A stretch of DNA of 21,204 bases, from the NCBI GenBank assembly GCA_965602945.1, contig CBFDBC010000037.1:1-21204 (forward strand), written 5' to 3'. Both the position numbers and the translations under genes were made by a program. Shown here piece by piece: positions 7,479 through 13,136 of the stretch. The DNA is from JAUXEH01 sp965602945. GTDB taxonomy: Bacteria; Acidobacteriota; Aminicenantia; Aminicenantales; Aminicenantaceae. Below the pieces are notes generated by a model that was not told the origin of the DNA, ran no database searches, and saw only the letters and a list, made by a program, of their open reading frames with translations. Position 1 is the stretch's first letter. Every line of letters begins with the position of its first letter.

Positions 7479-8684
7479 TCAGTAATCCGAGGTCATGATG
7501 AAGAGCGGTTTGAAGTTGAAGCTTTTGTAGTAGGGCCGCAGGCGCTCGGTGTTGTAGTACTTGGCCACATCCACCGTCTTCTTCATGCTGGTCACCACAT
7601 CGATGGGGACGTTGTCGTACTGCCCTTTGCGCAGGCAGACCATCCGCCCGCCGGTCCCCTCCAGTATGAGGTCCAGGGCTAGGTTTCCAAACGCCATGGG
7701 AACGACGGAATCGATGGCGTCGGGGTCTCCACAGCGGACCAGGTAGCTCAGCCGCTGGTTGATGACGTTGAGCTGGCGCCCCTTATTGAAGTGCGGGGAG
7801 AGCTCTTTCAGCCGCCGGGACACAAGGTCACCGATCCCCCCCAGCTTCTTGTGGCCGTACATGTCTTTCTCCTGCGCCTCGAACACCATCTCCCCGTCAA
7901 CGAACATGGCTCCCTCCGAAACCAGGGCGACGGAGTAGTGGCTGGGGTTTGTCTTCCGGTCGGCGGCCAGCAGCTCGCAGAGCTTCGTGATGTCGAATTT
8001 GTGCTCGGGGATGACACAGCGGTTGGCAGCGCCGGCCATGGTGGGCAGCAGGGCCGTGAATCCGGCATAGCGGCCGAAGACCTCGATGACCAGGAACCGC
8101 TCGTGCGATCCGGCCGTGGTCCTCAGCGCGTGGGTCATGCTGATCGTCCGGGTGACACAGGTGCTGAAGCCGATGCAGTAGTCGGTTCCCGGCACGTCGT
8201 TGTCCATGGTCTTGGGGACCGCGATCACCTTGACCCCTTCCGCATGCAGCCGGGCCCCGTAACTCAATGTATCGTCGCCGCCGATGGGGATGAGGTAATC
8301 GATCCCCAGGTAATCCAGGTTTTTCAAAACCTCGGGGGTCAGGTCATTGTAGCTGTCCTTGAAGGCGCCGCGGAGATGGTCCGGAACATTGACGCCGGGC
8401 ACGTGGCTGGGGCGGGTGCGCGAGGTGTGCAGGAACGTCCCGCCGGTGCGGCCCACCTTGTTCACGACCTCTTCGGTCAGCACCTGGTAAAAGTTCTCAT
8501 GGGGAGCGTCTTTATCCCGGATCATGTCCGTCAAACCGGCCCACCCACGGCGGATCCCGATCACCTTGTAGCCCTCACGCAGCGCCCGGATAGTGATGGC
8601 CCGCATGGCGGGATTCAATCCCGGGACATCTCCCCCCCCGGTCAGGATCCCGATGATACCTTTTTTCTTTTTGATGTTTGCCAT
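7479..8684 (-). CDS. pfp: 6-phosphofructokinase, predicted pyrophosphate-dependent type
   Basis: A 401-residue protein of the PfkA superfamily, phosphorylating fructose-6-phosphate at C1 in glycolysis. It has the N-terminal nucleotide/PPi loop TGGGDVPGLN (15-24), PIGGDDTLSYGARL (133-146) and PKTMDND (157-163) with the catalytic Asp161. Position 138 is Asp (GGDD, where ATP enzymes have Gly in GGDGS) and position 158 is Lys (PKT, where ATP enzymes have Gly in PGT). Both are the classical signature of PPi-dependent enzymes, which are reversible and save ATP. The Met start at 8684 precedes MANIKKKKGIIGILTGGGD, correct for the family, but only a weak AGAGACAG purine run lies upstream. It is transcribed alone and convergent to DUF2461. 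Phosphoryl-donor choice is inferred from two residues. Confidence 0.93.
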   Translation of the reverse strand: MANIKKKKGIIGILTGGGDVPGLNPAMRAITIRALREGYKVIGIRRGWAGLTDMIRDKDAPHENFYQVLTEEVVNKVGRTGGTFLHTSRTRPSHVPGVNVPDHLRGAFKDSYNDLTPEVLKNLDYLGIDYLIPIGGDDTLSYGARLHAEGVKVIAVPKTMDNDVPGTDYCIGFSTCVTRTISMTHALRTTAGSHERFLVIEVFGRYAGFTALLPTMAGAANRCVIPEHKFDITKLCELLAADRKTNPSHYSVALVSEGAMFVDGEMVFEAQEKDMYGHKKLGGIGDLVSRRLKELSPHFNKGRQLNVINQRLSYLVRCGDPDAIDSVVPMAFGNLALDLILEGTGGRMVCLRKGQYDNVPIDVVTSMKKTVDVAKYYNTERLRPYYKSFNFKPLFIMTSDY

Positions 8685-8713
8685 GGATCTGTCTCTGTTT
8701 TAATCTCCGTACT

Positions 8714-8727
8714 AAATCGTTCGATTT
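8714..8727. repeat. Inverted repeat AAATCG-TT-CGATTT in the phosphofructokinase leader
   Basis: Six-bp arms with a 2-nt centre lie 30 bp upstream of the phosphofructokinase start, flanked by two GTACTAA copies (8710-8716 and 8733-8739). The loop is too small for a hairpin, so a protein-binding operator is more likely than an RNA stem. Its core ATCGTTCGA recurs at 10497-10505 in the carD/rpmH gap. Confidence 0.3.
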
Positions 8728-8766
8728 CGCCAGTACTAATTTAAACCATTTTCAAACAAACACAAT

Positions 8767-8795
8767 ACCCTATCCATTTTCGGATTCGATGTCAA
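8767..8795 (-). promoter_or_regulatory. Possible promoter of the phosphofructokinase gene
   Basis: On the minus strand a perfect TTGACA (8795-8790) is followed after 17 nt by TAGGGT (8772-8767), which is a poor -10. The start would be near 8760, giving a leader of about 75 nt. The -35 match is strong and the -10 weak. Confidence 0.35.
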
Positions 8796-8876
8796 ACCGG
8801 GGGCACAGTCTGGCAGGCGCCTCCGAATGGCTTCTTTATCAGCTTACCCGACTGACCTAACCTGGATTATTCACGA

Positions 8877-8921
8877 GGCGAGATTGCTGCAACAATGCCG
8901 ATGTGGTGAGATCGGCTCGCC
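8877..8921. repeat. Nested inverted repeats able to form a three-way-junction fold
   Basis: The outer stem GGCGAG (8877-8882) pairs with CTCGCC (8916-8921). Inside it are two adjacent hairpins: ATTG (8883-8886) with CAAT (8893-8896), and CCGAT (8898-8902) with ATCGG (8911-8915). Only one base (8897) is unpaired between the stems. All pairs are Watson-Crick. It could be a structured RNA, a cruciform recognised by a protein, or a mobile-element remnant; its strand and expression are unknown. Confidence 0.4.
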
Positions 8922-9053
8922 CGAAGGGTAAAAAATGCCGATTATAAATAAGAATCCGCCGAGGGAAATGCTGGCTCCTCCGATGTATGAAATATCAGGC
9001 CATCACTAAAGTTCACTAAATTCTGCATCGGCCTTTTTATCAATAATCCAGGC

Positions 9054-9081
9054 TTGATTCCTGGCAATAAATGCAGATAAT
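9054..9081 (+). promoter_or_regulatory. Possible promoter in front of the GyrI-like fragment
   Basis: TTGATT (9054-9059), a 16-nt spacer and GATAAT (9076-9081) are followed by a strong GGGGAGG (9091-9097) and an ATG at 9103. In an AT-rich gap such matches arise easily, so confidence is low. Confidence 0.25.
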
Positions 9082-9106
9082 ATTCATGGTGGGGAGGAAA
9101 AAATGA

Positions 9107-9268
9107 AAAGAAGCCACCATCGAGAGGCTCCACCAGTATATCCTGGCACAGGGCTATGAGATCGCCGGACCGCTTGAAGAGGAATACCTGAAGTCCACGG
9201 GCATGGGCAACATCCCGCCTGAGGAATATCAGACCATCATCCGCTACGCAGTAAAAAAGAAGGAATAA
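9107..9268 (+). pseudogene. Fragment of a GyrI-like/AraC-type effector-binding domain, 5'-truncated
   Basis: The frame reads KEATIERLHQYILAQGYEIA, then GPLEEEYLKSTGMGN, then IPPEEYQTIIRYAVKKKE and stop. This is the C-terminal quarter to third of the GyrI-like small-molecule-binding domain, whose hallmark is a helix ending in NGYEIAGP, then an E-x-Y block and a final strand like TIIRYPVKK. The intact domain is about 150 residues; only 53 remain. There is no in-frame start: a TGA at 9104-9106 lies directly before it. The ATG at 9103, which has a good Shine-Dalgarno (GGGGAGG, 9091-9097), is one base out of frame and its own frame stops after 18 codons. Upstream of the TGA the same frame reads MQIIFMVGRKK, which may be more of the decayed domain. 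Family recognition is fairly confident. Confidence 0.6.
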
Positions 9269-9292
9269 CCCTCCCCACACCCCAGGGACGGT

Positions 9293-9757
9293 CTAGCTAA
9301 AGCGTTTGAGCTCGGCCTGCATCTCGCGGTCGCGGTCGCGCTCGCGGATGACCTCGCGTTTCTGGTGGGTCTTTTTCCCACGGGCCAGAGAGAGTTCCAC
9401 CTTGACCTTGTTAGTGGCGGATATGACGATCTGGGTTGGGACCAGCGTCAGGCCCTTTTCCTTGATCTTGCCCAGCAAACGCTTTATCTCCCTCCGGTGG
9501 AGCAGCAGTTTGCGCTCCCGCAGCGGCTCATGGTTGAGACGGTTGGCAGGAGGATAGGTGCTGATGTGGCAGCTCACCAGGAAGACCTCTCCGTCACGGA
9601 TCTCGGCGTAGCTTTCCTTGAGGCTGACCCGCCCCTCCCGGATCGACTTGACTTCACTCCCCTGCAGGGCGATTCCCGCTTCGAAGCTCTCCAGGAGCTC
9701 GTAATTGAAATAGGCCTTTTTATTTTTGGCGATAACTCTCATCCTGCCGCTCTTCAT
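9293..9757 (-). CDS. smpB: SsrA-binding protein SmpB
   Basis: A 154-residue protein, matching the usual ~150-160. SmpB binds the tRNA-like domain of tmRNA and delivers it to stalled ribosomes for trans-translation. Diagnostic blocks are NKKAYFNYELLESFEAGIAL, QGSEVKSIREGRVSLKESYA, CHISTYPPANRLNHEPLRER KLLLHR and the basic tail KKTHQKREVIRERDRDRE that enters the mRNA channel. The frame extends upstream to a TTG at 9814, but those residues are not SmpB-like; ATG 9757 (MKSGRMRVIAKNKK) is chosen, and ATG 9742 (MRVIAKNKK) is an equally possible start. Neither has a strong Shine-Dalgarno. No tmRNA gene is seen beside it. carD lies 171 bp upstream on the same strand. Confidence 0.95.
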   Translation of the reverse strand: MKSGRMRVIAKNKKAYFNYELLESFEAGIALQGSEVKSIREGRVSLKESYAEIRDGEVFLVSCHISTYPPANRLNHEPLRERKLLLHRREIKRLLGKIKEKGLTLVPTQIVISATNKVKVELSLARGKKTHQKREVIRERDRDREMQAELKRFS

Positions 9758-9928
9758 GATCGATTTTCCAGCGTCTCTGCCGTTTCCCCAGAAAAAAGTC
9801 CGTACCCGGGACAATTCGCGAGTCGAGTTGGACTCGGCAGGATAGGCCGGGCGTAGACGGAGGGGACGGCTGGGGAGGGTAGAAAAAGACGGTCCAGGAT
9901 CAGGGTCGGCTGTAACATCTTTCGAAGA

Positions 9929-10447
9929 TCAGGAGTCCAAACGCGGGGACAGGTTCTTGTAGCAATCGGACAACCCATCCAGGAGCTGCTGCTCGATGTT
10001 TTCGGAGGAGGAGTCCATTACCTCAGAGATCTCCGTGACCACCAGCTCCTTGGCCTTTTCCATCATCTTCTTTTCCCGGAATGAGAGGGGCTTGACGAGG
10101 TTCAGATAATACAGGCTCTTGAGGACAACAGCCATATCCAGGATGGATCCGGTCTTCATCAGGTTGACGTGCTCCTTGTAGCGGCCTTTCCAGTTCATGG
10201 AGACCTCGACCGCCCCGGAACGCATGAAATCATAAACCTTGCGGATGGCGTCGGTCGTGATCAGCCTCCGAATACCTATCTCCTCGGCATTCGAGGAAGG
10301 GACCATGATCTTGCTGTCGTTGGAGACGATCCTGAGATGATAGATGCGAAATTCCTGACCGAAATACTTCTCTTTCTGGATATCTTCGACGACCCCAATC
10401 CCTTGGTTCGGGTAGATGACCTTATCGCCAATCGAAAAGCTATCCAT
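9929..10447 (-). CDS. carD: CarD/CdnL family RNA polymerase-binding transcription regulator
   Basis: A 172-residue protein with an N-terminal Tudor-like RNAP-interaction domain (FSIGDKVIYPNQGIGVVEDI at 4-23; KIMVPSSNAEEIGIRRL near 46-62) and an all-helical C-terminal DNA-contacting domain. The latter contains the conserved tryptophan in MNWKGRYKEH (Trp86), which in characterised CarD proteins wedges into the minor groove at the upstream edge of the -10 to stabilise open complexes. The family typically boosts rRNA and housekeeping promoters. The start is fixed by the canonical beginning MDSFSIGDKVIYPNQG. There is no Shine-Dalgarno: the promoter's predicted start is only about 5 nt from the ATG, so the mRNA appears nearly leaderless. 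It is divergent from rpmH and tandem with smpB. Confidence 0.95.
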   Translation of the reverse strand: MDSFSIGDKVIYPNQGIGVVEDIQKEKYFGQEFRIYHLRIVSNDSKIMVPSSNAEEIGIRRLITTDAIRKVYDFMRSGAVEVSMNWKGRYKEHVNLMKTGSILDMAVVLKSLYYLNLVKPLSFREKKMMEKAKELVVTEISEVMDSSSENIEQQLLDGLSDCYKNLSPRLDS

Positions 10448-10458
10448 GAGGAAACAGT

Positions 10459-10488
10459 ATTATAGAACAAATTGTCACTGAGAGTCAA
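10459..10488 (-). promoter_or_regulatory. carD promoter (sigma70-type, near-leaderless)
   Basis: Reading the minus strand, TTGACT (10488-10483) is followed after 18 nt by a perfect TATAAT (10464-10459). Transcription should begin around 10452, about 5 nt before the carD ATG at 10447, and no purine-rich ribosome site is present between them. Confidence 0.7.
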
Positions 10489-10499
10489 CATCCTATATC
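10472..10499 (+). promoter_or_regulatory. Possible divergent promoter facing rpmH
   Basis: TTGTCA (10472-10477) is followed after 16 nt by TATATC (10494-10499) on the + strand. It overlaps the -35 of the carD promoter, so the two would compete. A transcript from it would cover the structured region 10545-10645. The -10 match is mediocre. Confidence 0.25.
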
Positions 10500-10544
10500 G
10501 TTCGACCTATATGACCCCCTTCCGGGCAGCAACTCTGGTTACAT

Positions 10545-10645
10545 CTGCGATACGAGAACGGCTCCCGAGGGATACGGGTCTGAGACGGAAGATATAAGGA
10601 CTCAGCCCCGCCCCTTATCCTTTCAGGCGGGCTGATAATCGCAGG
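10545..10645 (+). ncRNA. Candidate structured RNA element with H-type pseudoknot (carD/rpmH gap)
   Basis: The closing stem CTGCGAT (10545-10551) pairs with ATCGCAG (10638-10644). Inside, TCAGCCC-GCC (10602-10612, one bulged C) pairs with GGCGGGCTGA (10626-10635), and ATAAGG (10594-10599) pairs with CCTTAT (10613-10618). The last two stems interleave as an H-type pseudoknot with loops of 2, 0 and 7 nt, or are mutually exclusive alternatives. I do not recognise a known riboswitch or sRNA family. No T-run terminator follows. The strand is assigned on the idea of an rpmH leader; this is inference. Confidence 0.35.
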
Positions 10646-10657
10646 GCTTTAAACTAA

Positions 10658-10689
10658 AATGTGGGAGGGATCACCAATGTGGGAGGGAT
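10658..10689 (+). repeat. Tandem 14-bp direct repeat upstream of the rpmH promoter
   Basis: AATGTGGGAGGGAT occurs at 10658-10671 and again at 10676-10689, an 18-bp period with a 4-bp gap. The second copy ends 9 bp before the -35 of the rpmH promoter. The position suits an activator or an autoregulator site; the protein is unknown. Confidence 0.5.
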
Positions 10690-10698
10690 TGGAAGGCC

Positions 10699-10727
10699 TT
10701 GACATATAAGGGTTTGTTTATTATTAT
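10699..10727 (+). promoter_or_regulatory. Strong promoter of the rpmH operon
   Basis: Perfect TTGACA (10699-10704), a 17-nt spacer and TATTAT (10722-10727, 5 of 6). Transcription would start near 10734, leaving a leader of about 27 nt before rpmH. It probably drives much of the long downstream array. Confidence 0.85.
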
Positions 10728-10760
10728 ACGTGACTTAACGACTGTTGTAGAGCTGGAAAG

Positions 10761-10895
10761 ATGAAAAGAACGTTTCAACCCAATAACCGAAAACGAAAAA
10801 AGAATCACGGCTTTCTTGTGCGAATGAGATCCAAGGGAGGCCAGCAGGTCATAAAGAACAGGCGTCAGAAAGGCAGAAAAAGACTTGCTGTCTGA
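10761..10895 (+). CDS. rpmH: 50S ribosomal protein L34
   Basis: A 44-residue, very basic protein: MKRTFQPNNRKRKKNHGFLV, then RMRSKGGQQVIKNRRQKGRK and RLAV. This is the full canonical L34 sequence pattern (KRTxQPxxRKRxxxHGFxxRM, then RRxKGRxxL) and exactly the usual length. It binds 23S rRNA in the large subunit. The start is unambiguous; GAG (10750-10752) and GGA (10756-10758) serve as a modest ribosome site. Its TGA stop overlaps the rnpA ATG by one base (TGATG), the usual rpmH-rnpA coupling. The dnaA gene that commonly lies upstream of rpmH is replaced here by the divergent carD. Confidence 0.98.
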   Translation: MKRTFQPNNRKRKKNHGFLVRMRSKGGQQVIKNRRQKGRKRLAV

Positions 10896-11251
10896 TGTCC
10901 GAATCCCTCCGGCCTCAAGAGAGGATAAGGAAACAAAGCGATTTTGCCAGGATTTATAAGAACGGCAGTCGCTACAGAGGAAGATATTTCAATCTCGTCT
11001 ATCTCACCAGTGATCTGAACCATTCCCGGATGGCGGCGGTCGCCAGCAAAAAAGTCGGCAACGCCGTCAAGAGAAACAGGGTGAAGAGATGGATGAGGGC
11101 CCTGTTCCGGCGGAACAAGTGCCTGCTGAATGCTTCCTTGGACCTGATCATGATCGCAAAGCCGGGGATGCCGGATTCGAACTGGAATGAGATCTTGGAC
11201 GAATACAGGAAGGCCGTTCATTATCTGAACAAAAAAAGTCGAGCTGTATGA
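10895..11251 (+). CDS. rnpA: Ribonuclease P protein component
   Basis: A 118-residue basic protein of usual length. It assists the RNase P RNA in 5' maturation of pre-tRNA by binding the leader. The signature SKKVGNAVKRNRVKRWMRAL (51-70) contains the conserved RNR motif, preceded by the family's hydrophobic strand RYFNLVYL and followed by DLIMIAKPG. The start overlaps the rpmH stop by one base, and its own stop overlaps the yidD start by 4 bp (ATGA), so rpmH-rnpA-yidD are translationally chained. Confidence 0.96.
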   Translation: MSESLRPQERIRKQSDFARIYKNGSRYRGRYFNLVYLTSDLNHSRMAAVASKKVGNAVKRNRVKRWMRALFRRNKCLLNASLDLIMIAKPGMPDSNWNEILDEYRKAVHYLNKKSRAV

Positions 11252-11457
11252 AGAATGTAGCATTGGCCCTGATCAGGGGCTACAAGAAGATTCTGTCCCC
11301 TCTGCTGGGCAACCACTGCAGATTCTTCCCCTCCTGCTCGGATTATACTTACCTGGCCATTGAAAAACACGGATTGTTCCGGGGAATCGGGATGGGGGCC
11401 AAAAGGCTCACCAAGTGTCACCCCCTGCATCCCGGCGGAGTCGATCCTGTGCCATAA
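11248..11457 (+). CDS. yidD: Membrane protein insertion efficiency factor YidD
   Basis: A 69-residue protein. It has the YidD signature: ALIRGYKKILSPLLGNHCRF, then FPSCSDYTYLAIEKHGLFRG, with the conserved cysteines in NHCRFFPSCSDY and KCHPLHPGG near the C-terminus. The family associates peripherally with the inner membrane by an N-terminal amphipathic helix and assists YidC/Sec insertion. It overlaps rnpA by 4 bp and precedes yidC by 11 bp, the conserved order in most bacteria. Confidence 0.95.
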   Translation: MKNVALALIRGYKKILSPLLGNHCRFFPSCSDYTYLAIEKHGLFRGIGMGAKRLTKCHPLHPGGVDPVP

Positions 11458-11468
11458 AGGACTTGTAG

Positions 11469-13136
11469 ATGGAAAAACGACTGCTCATCGCTATTGTACT
11501 ATCGTTCGTCGTGCTGTTCGGCTGGCAGCTTATCTTCAAAAGCGAACAGAAGACGGAGCCGCCCCAGGATCTGCCGGTCACGGAGGGGCTGGTTCAGGAG
11601 TCAACTCTGCAACCGGCACCTGCGACACCGCAAAAGCCGGCGGAGGAGCCCGCTCCCCAGACCAAAAGCCTTCCTGAGGCTTCCGGAGAGCCCGTATCCG
11701 GGGACCGGGAACAGGAGATCCGTGTCGATACGCCCTTTTACCGGGCCGTGTGGAGCACCAAAGGCGGAGTGCTGACCAGCTGGAGACTCAAGCAGCACAC
11801 GGATAATGAGGGTGGGGACATGGAGCTGGTGTCCGAAGAGTCCCGGCAGCTCGGCCGTTATCCCTTTGCCGTTCGGACCGACGATCCCGAGTTCGACCTC
11901 GTGCTGAACGGAGCTCTGTACAAGCCTTCCCGCCAGAGGCTGGACCTTCTGGGCGGGGAAACACAGGAGCTCCGCTTCGAGTATGCGGATGGAAGCGGCA
12001 ACCGGATCCAGAAGGTCATCACCTTCCGGGGAGAAGGATACGATATCGACCTCCAGGTCAACCTGTGGAAGAACGGACAGGCGATCGAACCCTTTCTTGT
12101 GTGGGGCCCTCAATTCGGGAACCTCAAGGCCGCCACCAAGAGCAGCCGCATGAGCGCTTCTCCCGGAATCTCGGTATTGTCCGGGCCCAAGGTGTGGCGT
12201 CACGACGAGAGGAAGTTTAAGCCGGAGGAGAACACCTACAATTTCGTCTCCTGGGCATCCTACGACGATCAGTTCTTCATGGCCCTGCTCTTCGCCTCAC
12301 CTCAAAACAGCAGCGCGGTTTTTTCCCAGGAACAGGTCAGTGAAGAAGGGCCTTCCTACCACTACCTGAGCATCAATTTCGTCCGTAAGGCCTATCTGGG
12401 CCCCAAGCAGCTCGACCTGCTGACCGACCTGGGCGACGAGGCCAAGCGGGCGATCCGCTTCGGCCTCTTCGGCTTCATCACCGAGATCCTGTACGTTGCC
12501 ATCAAGGGCATCCACAATGCCGTCCCCAACTGGGGCTGGAGCATCGTCCTCCTCACCATCATCATCAAGATCCTCTTTTTCCCCCTTACCTACCAAAGCA
12601 CCAAGTCCATGGCCAAGATGGCTGACCTGCAGCCCAAGATCAAGGCCCTGCGCAACAAGTACAAAAAGGCTAAGCAGGACATCGAGCAGCGGCGGAAGCT
12701 CAATGAGGAGACCATGCGCCTCTACAAGGAGCACGGCGTCAATCCCGCCGGCGGATGCCTGCCCATGCTCATCCAGCTGCCCATATTCTGGGGCTTTTTC
12801 CAGCTGCTGCGGGTGGCCGTGGAGTTTCGGCACAGCCCCTGGATCCTGTGGATCGGCGACCTCTCGGTCATGGATCCCTACTATGTCATCCCGGTCCTGA
12901 TGGGTGTGACACAGTTTATCAGCCAGAAGATGACGCCCACTTCGGGGGACGCCACGCAGCAGCGCATGATGCTCATCATGCCGGTCATCATGACCGTCTT
13001 TTTCATCAGCTTTCCGAGCGGCCTGGTCCTCTACTGGCTGAGCAACAATGTGCTCCAGATCGGACAGCAGTATATTATGAACCGCTACATGCATAAGAAA
13101 AAGAAGGAATCCCATGGAAAACCAAGAAAAAAATGA
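11469..13136 (+). CDS. yidC: Membrane protein insertase YidC
   Basis: A 555-residue protein of the Gram-negative layout: TM1 at 4-23, a Pro/Glu-rich linker, a large periplasmic P1 domain to about 330, then the conserved five-helix insertase core. Core motifs are NWGWSIVLLTIIIKILFFPL, VNPAGGCLPMLIQLPIFWGF, DPYYVIPVLMGVTQFISQKM and FPSGLVLYWLSNN. The groove residue that is Arg366 in E. coli is Lys367 here, keeping the positive charge. AAAGGA (11456-11461) with 7-nt spacing supports the ATG. The tail HKKKKESHGKPRKK is strongly basic, as in ribosome-contacting YidC tails. The last 23 bp overlap the jag start. Confidence 0.97.
   Translation: MEKRLLIAIVLSFVVLFGWQLIFKSEQKTEPPQDLPVTEGLVQESTLQPAPATPQKPAEEPAPQTKSLPEASGEPVSGDREQEIRVDTPFYRAVWSTKGGVLTSWRLKQHTDNEGGDMELVSEESRQLGRYPFAVRTDDPEFDLVLNGALYKPSRQRLDLLGGETQELRFEYADGSGNRIQKVITFRGEGYDIDLQVNLWKNGQAIEPFLVWGPQFGNLKAATKSSRMSASPGISVLSGPKVWRHDERKFKPEENTYNFVSWASYDDQFFMALLFASPQNSSAVFSQEQVSEEGPSYHYLSINFVRKAYLGPKQLDLLTDLGDEAKRAIRFGLFGFITEILYVAIKGIHNAVPNWGWSIVLLTIIIKILFFPLTYQSTKSMAKMADLQPKIKALRNKYKKAKQDIEQRRKLNEETMRLYKEHGVNPAGGCLPMLIQLPIFWGFFQLLRVAVEFRHSPWILWIGDLSVMDPYYVIPVLMGVTQFISQKMTPTSGDATQQRMMLIMPVIMTVFFISFPSGLVLYWLSNNVLQIGQQYIMNRYMHKKKKESHGKPRKK

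Larger units (their letters stand above)
8685..9070. other. AT-richer intergenic region without an intact gene
   Basis: About 390 bp clearly lower in GC than the flanking genes, with stops in all frames and no recognisable protein. It contains the putative phosphofructokinase promoter and leader repeat, a compact set of nested inverted repeats at 8877-8921, a 9-bp direct repeat AATGCCGAT (8894-8902 and 8934-8942), two TCACTAAA copies spaced 10 bp apart (9003-9010, 9013-9020) and a CCAGG/CCTGG hairpin (9048-9064). Together with the broken gene just downstream, it looks like decayed or horizontally disturbed DNA. Confidence 0.6.

Noticed and set aside
8942..9280. A 112-codon minus-strand open frame in the gap
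   Set aside because: Its antisense strand carries the recognisable GyrI-like fragment, and the frame itself resembles nothing I know.
8790..9290. Possible tmRNA (ssrA) next to smpB, prompted by GGGGGC near 8800 and CTCCACCA near 9125
   Set aside because: No T-loop, no complementary acceptor stem and no tag-peptide frame between them.
9758..9814. TTG 9814 as the smpB start
   Set aside because: The added 19 residues do not resemble SmpB N-termini and the length fits the family better from 9757 or 9742.
9819..9836. CGAGTC/GACTCG hairpin between carD and smpB as a terminator
   Set aside because: No T-run follows on the minus strand; it may be a chance stem or attenuate read-through weakly.
10511..10560. 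SRP-RNA-like CGGAAGG motif on the minus strand
   Set aside because: The expected AGCAGCC partner side and the symmetric domain IV stem are missing.
10448..10760. oriC with DnaA boxes
   Set aside because: Only a loose TTATCC match was seen; there is no cluster of TTATnCACA sites and no AT-rich unwinding element.
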